DNA of 64,000 bases from Bugula neritina (lineage: Eukaryota; Bryozoa; Gymnolaemata; Cheilostomatida; Bugulidae): contig OZ037773.1 in NCBI GenBank assembly GCA_964035545.1, forward strand, positions 1,384,751 to 1,448,750, written 5' to 3'. Positions 1-11,900 of the stretch are shown here, piece after piece. The position numbers and the translations under genes are program-made. The notes under the pieces are model-generated. The model saw only the letters and a list, made by a program, of their open reading frames with translations. It was not told the origin of the DNA and did not search any database. Position 1 is the first letter of the stretch, and every line of letters begins with the position of its first letter.

Positions 1-834
1 ACTTTTTATAATTTTATTTACTTGTTTACATTATGATTGATTTTTTAGTATTTTAGCCACTCGTTTACTAACTGATAAACTGTAGATTTTATTTAATAAA
101 GTATTGCAAGTTTCAACCAAATGCTAAGCCATCAGTTGTATTATGCAAACTGCTTTTTAGTGTAGCCTACAAACAAAATGGGCTACCTTGGTGACTATAA
201 TTATATTTAACTTTGCCACCAACTTTAAGGTTGAATTTTCATATTTAAAATAATATTCAGTCTGCCTAATTATTAAACTTGCAAACACTTCAAAAAAACC
301 TTTATTTGAATTGTTGTATTAGCTGTGAAAATGAAGATTTTGCAAGGCATGGTTACAGTTGAAACCAATCATAAGTTAACATTTTTGTTGAGGCGAAATG
401 AAGCATAGTTGGCTGAAATTGGCTGATACAATATTTAAACAAGAGTTCTAATTTAAGCAAAACGTTGACTCCAACAAAATTTTGGATCATAGTTATATTT
501 TGTGGAGCTTGTTTGTGCAGCTCCATATTTCAACAGATTTTTAATAAGCAGTTGATCAATTAAAAAAGAATAAACCTAAGATGAAAACTTTATTCAAGTT
601 GCTCATACTAACTATATTGCAAATAGTAAAGTTTTCTTGCAATGAGTAACTTTAAAATGATTAGATTTTGCCATTTTTTGGAACGAGTGTCAGAGCCAGT
701 GTTGAAGGTTAGTGGTGGACTAGTGGTGGATCAGCCAATGATTGAAACTAGTGGTAGAAGTAGTGTAAATAATAATTATTATATTATTATACTATATCAC
801 ACTATAATACATCATACTACACTATACCCGTTGT

Positions 835-1015
835 ATACTGAACTGCATACCATACTGTATACTATACTGTGTACAGTATAGTATACAGTATATATTATAC
901 TGTATAGTGTATACTATACTATAATATACTATATAGAACAATACTATATAACACACTCTAATATATATAACATGCTATACTATATAGTATATACTATATA
1001 GTTTATACTATATAC
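835..1015. repeat. AT-rich palindromic repeat (TATAC/GTATA)
   Basis: The tract is built from interleaved TATAC, GTATA and ATATAG words in both orientations, so single strands can fold back on themselves. A second stretch of the same kind lies near 3565-3655. No gene function is implied. Confidence 0.7.
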
Positions 1016-2583
1016 ACAGTTGGTTTAAGGTCATACTTTTCATTTTCTGGCTCTTTGCCAGGTGCTTTATGTTCTATATGAACAATGTTCCACTGATAGC
1101 TCGAACAGGTTGAATGTCACAGGAACAAAAAAAATATGAAAAGATAAAGAAACTCATGTTCTCCAATATACTTTTTTATTTTTTTCAAAAGCCAATTCAT
1201 GTTTAAGTTATAGCTTGTTGAAAAACATAGTCCCCCTTCCACATTCTTTTCAATTTATACGCTCCTGACTTGTTATTGTGTCTCAATAATATGCCTTGTA
1301 TTTGAGTGCTTGTTAGTCTCGCTTCACTAACTTTGCCTATACTTCACAAGTGCCAGTGCTGCTGGCTCAAAAGCTAAATGTTATAAACTGTCAGCTAAAA
1401 CCCAATCTTGTATTCCTAGGTTGGTTGGCCTAAATAAAACAATAGTCAAATCATGATTTCATGTTTTAAAAATTTACTCTATTCTAACCTGCTGCCTAGC
1501 TAGTTCTCTTTTTGATGTATAATTACAAAATTTGTGATACATTTTTTTGGCAACCATGTGATTTATAAAATGCAGTAATGGTACTTATAATATTATATTA
1601 TTATCATTATAATATATTATATAGTATTATGTGTGTTTTTATTATACTGCATAATATCTATTTTATTATTGTTGTTGCGCAAACAAGTGCAATTAACCTA
1701 GTTTTCAAAATGTACCTCTAAATTATCAGAATATCAGTTTAGATATTTTCATGCTTTGTTAGGTAAACCTAAAAAAAGAGGCTGTATTCCCAAAGTAAAG
1801 GGTGTTGAACTATGAACTATATTAGATTAGCCACTCTGCTACTAAGTGCATCAGTATAATATTATGTGAATAGCTCTGATGCTTTGTCTCCGGTGGCTGG
1901 CTGCGATATGATAACTTGGCCAACTTCCAAGAGTTTAAAATTGGCGAAATTATTCAAGAGGTTACATACTGCACAGAGCTAGCAGTGATAGTAACCTTGC
2001 TATTGGCAGTACTTATTACAACTGCCAGCATATAAGCTGCATTGTAGAATGCCGTTGGGGCAGGCTAGTAAAACCAAATTCTGCTCTCTAATATACCTTA
2101 GACACAATGCAGCAACATAATTTTTAGTTTCAAATTACATTTGCCACCCTTACATGAGCTGTGGGCTTCATAAAGATTCATATGATTAGAGATTTATGCT
2201 ATAGGCCCTATCTGTGCTAGTGTATGATGAAAATAACACACCATTGTCAAAGTTAACTTCAAGTATGTTGTTTTCCAGAAACTCAGTAATGTCCATTTAC
2301 CTCTCACATACAAATACTTATGTAATAGCATACAGTTTAAGTTTTATTTTAGAGCACATCTGCAAACTCTACAATAAGAGCTTGCTTTACCAGTCTATTT
2401 CAGACCTGTTTTTGTAGCTAGTAATACGCAAGCTACTTATTTTTAAACTTTTGCGTTATTTGTTCAAAACCATTTGCTTTGACTGCTATCAACATGAATT
2501 GACAGCCTAATAATTATAACCCATTTGCGCGCGAAATATTTATGTAATGATATTGACTCAAATAGTGCACGGTTTAGAAGCAT

Positions 2584-2655
2584 GACTGCGTGGTCCAGAG
2601 GTTAGAGGCGTCAGCGACGAGTTGGTTGGTCATGGTTCAACCCTGTTTTGTTGCA
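2584..2655 (+). repeat. tRNA-derived SINE head (fragment)
   Basis: GTGGTCCAGAGGTTAGAG is a pol III A-box-like stretch and GGTTCAACCC a B-box-like stretch about 35 bases later. The layout matches the head of the longer SINE copies at 45136 and 41561, but the SINE body is missing. Confidence 0.45.
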
Positions 2656-5600
2656 ATTTTTTTTGTCAACTTATGCAAATCCTACGCATGTATAATAAAT
2701 ATGGCTATAATTGTAAAGTTTTTTTTTAACTTTTGTTCAACAGTAAGACAACATACATGCATAATAATTAGATACTGAACACTAGACTAAACCTTAAATT
2801 GATCTTATAGAATACAATGTACTTAAAATAATCATATGTGAATTAGAGAAACTGAAAGTATACACCTGCTGCGCTATAGACAGACCTTTACTGACAAGAC
2901 TGCAAAGTGAAGTGATTTAGCTGAAATTAACTCTGCCAAACAAACAAAGAATTATGTTGTGCTGAGGCATTTTCAATATATTATTGTAACATAGTGAGAT
3001 GATTCAGCTAAGTGCTAATGTAAAACAGGGAACATTATATTGGCAGAAATCCAATAGATTGCCAATTTGTGCGAGAGGGTACTATATGTTATTGTGATAG
3101 CGCAGAGCGGCAAACGTACTAGGAATGTTATAATTAGTCACAGGAGCGTAGCTAGAACCACCATATGAAGAATTTAGAAAATTGCAGTGAAACTTGCAAA
3201 ATGGTGTATGTTTTTACCAAATTGTGAAGAGCATAAACAGAATTTCAAAAAACAAAGAAAGTATATTAGAGAAAACATATCAAGGAATGTCAAGTTTAAC
3301 TTTTAGACTTTATAAAATGAATCCCCTGTGCTACAGCAGTGGAACATGGAGGGTGTAAAATTTTACTTATTATGCAACAACTTTCTCAGAAAATTTTTTA
3401 TTGAAAAATTAAAAAAGTATATGAAAGAGGAATGCAAGAGCTATCTTTTCATGTAAAATTTGTTAATGTGAGACAAAAACTGTTCGAGCTATCTCCTGGA
3501 AACCGTTTATATATAACATAAAGCAGTGCATGAATCTGGAAAGTAATGACCTTAAACTAACTGTGTAGTATATAGTATATACTATATACTATATACTATA
3601 TAGTATATACTATATAGTATATAGTATATACTATATAGTATATAAGATACTATACTACACATCATATGCATTTGATTGACAAGAGTGTTGCTATGGCAAC
3701 AGTATCGTAGTGTTTCAGTCAATTGAAAAGGTAAAATAACTCCAGTAACTTTCCCCATCTCAGCGTAGCTGTAAATGTCCAATAACAAATAAACAATATG
3801 CTGCCTCTGCAACCAAATCATGTATACTTTCACAAAATTATCTAATCTAAAAATGCATTTCATCAAATCATAACAATAAGTCGTAAAATCTTGATATTAT
3901 TTAGTTATAAAAGAACAAGTAAAGTTGATGGAGATCTTATTCATTATGTTGGCTGAGATAAACTTGCCACTTGATTTCTGCACCAGCGCAGGGTTTCACA
4001 GAACTGGCGGTCAAACGCAACGACCTTGAAATTCTAGCTAATTCGTTTGTTCAATGTACATTAAGAGTTTGAATTCAAGTCTACAGTTTTATTAGGGATG
4101 AAAATATATGATATTTACTTGCTAGCCTCAGTTTCTTGACTTGCATGTAAATGTTTGAATCTCAGGCTGTATTGCCCGCAGACAAGCTTGTGTATAACAA
4201 TAGTTGCTTGCATCTCCTTTACTATTTTTGCAAGTTGTGTGTCAATGTGTTAGTTGAGTATCTAGTTAAAGGTTTGAGGTGTGAGTAAACCCCACATCTT
4301 CTGGCAGTTGATAGTCTTATAACTTCAGGCTCAAACAATGCTTGCCGTTGCACACAGTAACCAGACTGCTTTGTAGCAACCACTAAGTGAGGGAAGAATC
4401 CACTAGCACTAGAAAACATACTCTAAAATATAATTGATTAACTCTCTTTGAAATATGCAATAAAATCACCTTAAGCAAAGTGTAATTGTTTATTGAAATC
4501 AGCACTAATTTTTTGAAACTAATTTCATCCACCAACTTTTTGAATTTAAAATGCTATATAAAATTCATCAAGGGTTTAAAACACATGAATTAAATTAAAA
4601 GAATAAAACTTGTGGAAAAAGCCAGCAGCTGTAAAATAATTAGTTACTAGTAGAATAAAATTGGCCTTGGAAGAGCAGATTTTTCCTTAAAATTGAGTGT
4701 TGGTGTTGCAGTTTTAGTGACAGAACTTGTACAACTTCATATAAGAAAATATTTACACCTTACGCTATTGACTAAATTATGTTATATTTACTGTCTAATG
4801 TTATGTTTATTTGTATGTCAATATAAATGTAAGACTTTATTATTCCCATCATGCTCCTCTGTCCTGAAACATCAACATTAATGCCTCCAACTTTGTTTAA
4901 CCCTAAACCTTCAGATGAAATAAGTCTTCTAGTTGCACCAGCAACCCCTGTGTTGTGTATGTGACAATCAAAGAAAAGGAATGAAGACTCTTGCATATAC
5001 CAACATGCAATGGAACATTTACTGGATAATAATAATGGCAGGTGTGAAAGAATATTATTATAAAAACATTATAACGTAATATATTTTAATAAAATCAAGA
5101 AAATCAAGCCTCAATAGTTATAAGAAATCTCTCTTCTAAGGCAAATTGAATTGCATAACCATTATATTCAGGTTTTTCTACTTTTTCATCCTAATATGTT
5201 GGCTTTTTATATATTCTTCTTTATTGTTTTTTACAACAATTCAATAAATTTTATACTCTAAGGATGATCGACTGGAGAATTTAAATTAATTAAACCAAAT
5301 TAAAAAAGTTGGTATTTCTAATGAAAAAAATTAAATGACTCATCATAATTTTCTTCAAATTGCATGTCTTTTAAGTTTTATTCTAATCTCCAAGGTTAAA
5401 CTATTGGTGTGAATGAAACATGCATGCAATAACTAAGAAAGAATTTATAATATAAAGTGAATTTACTATGACAATATAGGGATATTACATAGCATTGTAT
5501 TATAATTATATAATACAACATATTAATTACTGTTACACTTGAGCTCATCTGAAGTTCTAGTCTTTGAAGCACATTAGTTAGTGTAGCTTGTTTGCTATAA

Positions 5601-5930
5601 CATTAAAATGACGACTATAACTTTTATGCAGTGTATTCAATTGGAAGGGAAACTTAAACAGTAGAACTTGGGCTATGCTCTTTAAAGTATATAATGAGGA
5701 TGTGCTTCATTTCTTACTCTGTGATCTGTGTATACGTCAACCTACCAGACCTACATCCAGGTATGTTGGTGTTGTGTTTCATACTTATTCTACAGTCTAG
5801 GCTTTTCACTTCATCATCTTTACTTTTATTCTCAACTTGTTGGTTTATTTATAAATTTTACAGCTTCACTTTTCACTGGTGACATATTATATAATATTAC
5901 ATGCCTGTATCTATTTGTTTTATTCTAATG

Positions 5931-5940
5931 TATATAAAAG
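5931..5940 (+). promoter_or_regulatory. TATA box of the 12-TSR gene
   Basis: TATATAAAAG lies 58 bases upstream of the initiator ATG at 5998. This predicts transcription start near 5962-5970 and a short 5' leader. The region is generally AT-rich, so the match could be chance, but position and consensus are good. An alternative is a spliced leader exon joined at the ATATAG just before the ATG. Confidence 0.45.
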
Positions 5941-5997
5941 TGTAGTATATACTTAGGAATAATATTTTGTTGCTATATTTTATATAGAGTGGTGAAG

Positions 5998-8900
5998 ATG
6001 ACTGTATATAGAGAAGCTCTAATACTTCTGGTCATATTTTCAACCAACTCAGGTAAGAGGGTCAGGTCTGCGGTGATTCTACTGTTGCTGCTGCTGTTGC
6101 TGCTTCTGCTGCTGCTGTTGCTGCTGCTCAGCAGTCAATAGAGGCGTGTGGAGGTTGTGTCTTCCTCATAATTTATTAGATACATTTTGTACAAAATTCA
6201 CCTAGCCCAAGTTTCAAACTGAAGTGGACACAAAGTTTTGTAAACTGGCTACTGGTACATGTCTGTAGGTGAGTGTCAGAAAGTGTGGGGACCAGGCTAC
6301 CAGAGAGGTCAAGGTGACAGTGGACCTATCTATGGGCAGGGAGGGGGAGCCAGCAGCCCCCAAATTATGCCTGGTAAGTATAGAATCTCTACTAAATAAT
6401 GTAGAATTTGAGGCAACAAAAGCCACTATAAAAATAATAAGTAATAAAAATATGAAGCAATATAGAATTTCAGTTAATGACTACTTTATATTGTGTTACA
6501 ACTTTTATATCTTACTTTTCAGTATGCATTATCATGTGATGTTGCATATACTATTCTATGTCAAAATAGTATCAAATTTTGTTAAAAAAGTGTTATAGAA
6601 TATTGTTTTATAATCTACTACAATAATATGTAAGTGGATAAAGTACAAAGTATCATAATGAATGAAGAATATGAACTTGCAAACATACATGTACATCAAC
6701 ATAATTATATTCAAACAGTGGGAAGGTGTGATCCGGTAAGTATACAGAACACAGCTTAGACTGTGCTTTATATATAATTGCAGTGAATGGCGGGTGGGGG
6801 AGTTGGACAGCCTGGACAATATGCACCAAACACTGTGGAGGTGGAACTCAGACTAGGCAGAGACAATGTGATGACCCGCTGCCACAGTACGGAGGGTCAG
6901 CGTGTCCCGGACTTTCCAACAGAGCAACTCAGCGCAGACTCTGCAACACTGAGTCTTGTGAAGGTAAATGCTGACTCAACAGGGTGCTGCTTCAACGTAG
7001 GGCAGCCATCTTGAGTAATATAGTGTATGATGGTTTAATGTGACATATTTATTATTTATTGCTATGAAATTATATTATTGTTTGCTAAACACAATTTAGA
7101 TTATTTTATATTAAAGTATAACCTACATTATTTATGTTACAATATGGTTCATGCTATTTTGTTATGTATTTTAATTCATGCTATTAAGTTATGTAAAAGT
7201 AAAATACAATATACAGGTAAAACATACGCAGGTAAAGTTTCTCAGGTGAAACATGTTATAGTTTATTCAACCTATTCTACACTTATAATTAGCTTTACAA
7301 TACAGAATGTTTAATCAACCGTAACCATGGCGATATCGGTGCTAATCTCTTTACACTGAAAGAGTGTAGCTGAGTAATTAATCACACCACTTGTATCCTT
7401 GCACTGGAGAGAGCATCGTCTGCTGCAGCTGCTCATTTCCTGTTGTGAAATCATCTTTCCATTCATTACACCTCATTGACTTGATTACCACCGAGTCACC
7501 TTCAAAGGTTGTACACAGTTTCTGAGACCAATGACTCACAGCTGACTTTGTACGTTGACGTCTTTTTCCTTTCCAGCTTTATTTCTCCATATATTTCTAT
7601 TCTTTTCGATCAGCTTCTTCCTTACTAAAGCTGAACTTTTGGGATGATCACCAAAAGAACACTTTGCCGATTTTCTATCTGTCTGCTATAACTTCTGATT
7701 TGACTGAGATTTAGAGATTTGCTGGCTTTTGTTGGCTAAATACTTTAGAGTTTAGACTGTGTAGACTGTGTAGAGTGTACATGTCTTTGTAGCGGTGGTC
7801 AATGGAGCCTGGAGCGGGTGGACAGAGTGGGCCCCGTGTTCAGTGAGCTGTGGAGAGGGAAGACAGACCAGAACTAGAAGCTGTACTGATCCTCCTCCTT
7901 CTGCAACAGGCCTGGACTGCTCTGGGTTATCAGCTCAGCGTAAGAAGTGCTTCACGCCCTGTCCAGGTGAGTGTCATTATACGTATATATTATATGTTAT
8001 ACGTATATATTGTATGTTATATGTATGTATTGTATGTTATATGTATATATTATATGTTATATGTATATATTATATGTTATACGTATGTATTATACATTAT
8101 ATGTATATATTATATGTTATATGTATGTATTATATGTTATATGTATGTATTATATGTTATATGTATGTATTATACATTATATGTATATATTATACGTTAT
8201 ATGTATGTATTATACATTATATGTATATATTATATGTTATATGTATGTATTATACATTATATGTATATATTATATGTTATATGTATGTATTATATGTTGT
8301 ATGTATGTATTATATGTTATATGTATATATTATATGTATGTATTATATGTTATATGTACATATTACATGTTATATGTATGTATTATACATTATATGTATG
8401 TATTATACATTATATGTATATATTAGACATTATTATGCATTTTCCAATGCACATATAAAATATTCAGTATTATACAAGTTTTACTTTGAAAATTGAATAC
8501 GGAGCTAATTTGAAACTCCTAATGCACCAGCAATATTTTGGCCTATCATAAAGTGCTCTAGTTGTAGTAATGTTATTATTACACATCTGAAATATTGCTA
8601 GTTATAAGTAAAAAGTATATATGTTTGTGAAAATGTATAGCCTAGAATTTTATATTTCGTGCAGTCGATGGCAGATGGGGAGAATGGGAAAGTTGGAGCA
8701 GCTGTTCCGCTACTTGTGGTACAGGAAGTCATACTAGAGTTAGGTCATGTAATAGCCCCGCCCCTTTTCACGGAGGAGACTTCTGCAGGGGAGAACCTAT
8801 AGAAACTACAGATTGTATACCTGCAGTTTCCTGTCCAGGTTGGTACAACTGGAATACTATATTTTGTATTAGTAAGAAGGTTTGGTTGAATAGCAGCAAG

Positions 8901-11900
8901 GTTGGTCATATTAGCTATTTTTAATATCACCAACCTTGCTCATGTAGAGTGTTCTTGACATAGACCTCCTCCATACAATATCAACTGGTTTCTAGTCAAT
9001 CACAGGAAGTAAAATAAACTTATGTTTGTTTTAAAATTCTCCATCTTTGTGACAATCTTTTATACCGAGGATATTTTTAATAGGCTCGTTTCTATTGTGG
9101 CACAGCAGCAATTATAACTGGATACTCTTGTTAGCATCACCAACGGCTTTTACTGGGATTCAAACCCATGCATTTTTGTTTAGTAAGATACTACTCTGAC
9201 CACTAGACCAAGGTTGCTCAGAATAGACACACTAGCTGTGGAAACACTGCAAATAATTTTCTCGTTGCATAATTATGGAGTTGTGCTCTCAAACTCTTTC
9301 GAATCACAACAAATTTACACTTTCCAATTCTTCTCCACTGTAGGAGTTATCACCTTTTGAGAACTAACTCTAAGATTATCAGTTGTGTTAGCAATGTCAA
9401 GGTTGTTGGGTTATTCACCTTGTAGTACACGGAGGGTGGACAGAATGGGAAAGTTGGAGCAGCTGTTCTGCTACTTGTGGTACAGGAAGTCATACTAGAA
9501 GTAGGTCATGTAGTAGCCCCGCCCCTTCTCATGGAGGAGATCTCTGCAAAGGAGAATCTATAGAAAGTTCACAATGCATATCTACAGTTTCCTGTCCCGG
9601 TAATTTATATATTTTGTACTTCATGTAGTTGTTTTTCCCCTAATCGATGTTTTGAACATAATTTACACATTTATAAGTTATAATAAAGGAATTGAACTTA
9701 ATACGTTATATAAGAATTTAGCTAAAGGATATAATAACAGTCTACATCAAAGCTAGCTAAAGTTTAGGGGAAAACAATTTATCCTGTCAGCTTTCTGAGA
9801 TTTGGCTTTGATTGTCTAACAGCAGTTCAAAGGTTCACCCAGAGTTGTATTCCCATATCTTCTGTCTGTAGTGCATGGCGGGTGGTCAGATTGGCACAGC
9901 TGGTCGAGATGCTCAGCCGAGTGTGGCAGCGGCTTTCGCTTTCGGCAGCGAAGTTGCAACAACCCCACCCCTTCTTTTGGAGGTGCAACGTGCAGTGGGA
10001 GAAGAACTCAGAGAGGACGGTGTTCTGCAGATATTCCCTGTGCAGGTAAGAACTTCCTGTTGCAGGTTCTACTCATTCGTGTAGCAAACTGTGTTATGCG
10101 TGTCATTCACTGTTTACGTGTATACCTTTTGCATTTGTTGTGTCTGCTCTTTATATATGGCGTAAATTCTTTATATATAGTGTAAACTCTTTGTATATGA
10201 TGTATATATGCTCTTTATATATAATGTAAATGATTTATATATAGAGTATATAAGAGTATACCTACTCTTTGTGTATAGTCTATATAATCTTAGTATATAA
10301 TATATATACTCTTTGTGTATAGTATATATACTCTTTGTGTATAGTATATATACTCTTTCTATATAGTATATATACTCTTTGTGTATAGTATATATACTCT
10401 TTGTGTATAGTATATATACTCTTTGTATATAATATATATACTCTTTGTGTATAGTACATATACTCTTAGTATATAATATATATACTCTTTGTTTATAGTT
10501 GATGGAGGATGGTCTGCCTGGGCTACTTGGAGCACATGCTCTGTACCTTGCGGGGGTGGCACTAGAGCCCGCAGCAGGTCTTGCACAAATCCATCACCAC
10601 TCTTTGGTGGGAGAGGCTGCAAAGGAGTGGCTGAAGAGATAGTTGACTGTAACTCACATAGATGCATTGGTAAGTAGCTTGTGGCATGTTGTCAATGTAT
10701 TCCACTCAGATGTTAGGCATGTCTCTAAACTGCTTACAAGTTCCAATGGATGAGAAGTATTCTTGATAAAATATTACAGAGAAATTTTGGACGCCTTCAG
10801 CACTTTTAGCCCCTCCTCTCTGATCTGACAGCATTTGTTTTTTTTATTTTAAAGTCACGCCACATTGGCGCCTTCATTCTTCCACTATGTCTATTATAAG
10901 TTGATGTTTACTTACAAAGAGGAATAATATTATCCTGTTTTGTTGTCTTTAGTACACGGTGGTTGGGCTGCATGGGGTTCCTGGACTAGTTGTTCAGCCA
11001 CTTGTGGAGGAGGCAGTCAACGTAGATACAGAACCTGCACCAACCCTTCTCCTTCTTACGACGGGAACAGCTGTATAGGGCCTGCAGCAGAAAGCAGTGC
11101 CTGTAACTACCACATCAACTGTGTTGGTAAGCTACTTCCTGCAATAGTGTATTACTACACCAAAATGTGTATTACTCGTACTAGACCGGAATGTGTATTA
11201 CTACACTTATAACAGCTATGAGTAAGGTAATAATATATAATCACAGCAGAGTGTATGTTATCTCTACAATACTTTATTATGCCATTGCTAAATCATATAA
11301 GCATGTTGTGGAATAATATGCTTCAACTGTCTATACATACACTACTGACTATTCTACTCAAGTCACTCCAGGAGTCACAATGGTGTACACACACAAGACG
11401 TATTATGTCTTCCTAGCACCTCTAACATCTACATGTAGTACGAAATGCAGCGGTGTTGAGTATAGTGCTAGAATTGCTGCCATGAGGTCAGAAGGTCAAC
11501 TTCAGTCACAGCTTTCTCTCTGATTGTACTTGTTTATACTTCAAGTGGACGGTCGCTGGAGCCAGTGGACGGAGTGGTCAGCCTGTTCTCTTTCTTGTGG
11601 CAGAGGGATACGCAGCAGACAGAGGGCGTGCTCTGACCCTCCTCTCGTAAATGGAGGGAAGGTCTGCGGAGGACAGGCTATAGAAAGACAGGCTTGCAAT
11701 GAGTACACATGTCAAGGTGAAATGTATATCAGATTAATGCTTTCACGACATGCTATATAACACATTTCGTTATATAAACCACTAATACTGAGATACATCA
11801 TGTGTTGTCATGCATCGTATATTGTGCCAGGTATTCTGCTATATTACACCACAATATGAATTTGGACTTTTTGGCTTAATATTTAAAGAAATATTGATTT

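Larger units (their letters stand above)
1..5930. other. Gene-free upstream flank
   Basis: I see no convincing coding exon in this stretch; the open frames are short, AT-rich and lack splice context. It contains two palindromic TATAC/GTATA tracts (about 835-1015 and 3565-3655), a tRNA-like SINE head near 2584-2655 and otherwise unique AT-rich DNA. A short minus-strand frame at 4222-4419 has a less biased composition but no recognised similarity and no splice context. Confidence 0.6.

Noticed and set aside
4222..4419. 65-codon minus frame with balanced composition
   Set aside because: No recognised domain, no splice borders that fit, and no neighbouring exon.
7795..8496. Tyr/Ile/Cys-rich frames of 150-233 codons
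   Set aside because: They are read-through of the donor at 7966 into a 20-bp intronic minisatellite; only the first part (TSR2) is coding.
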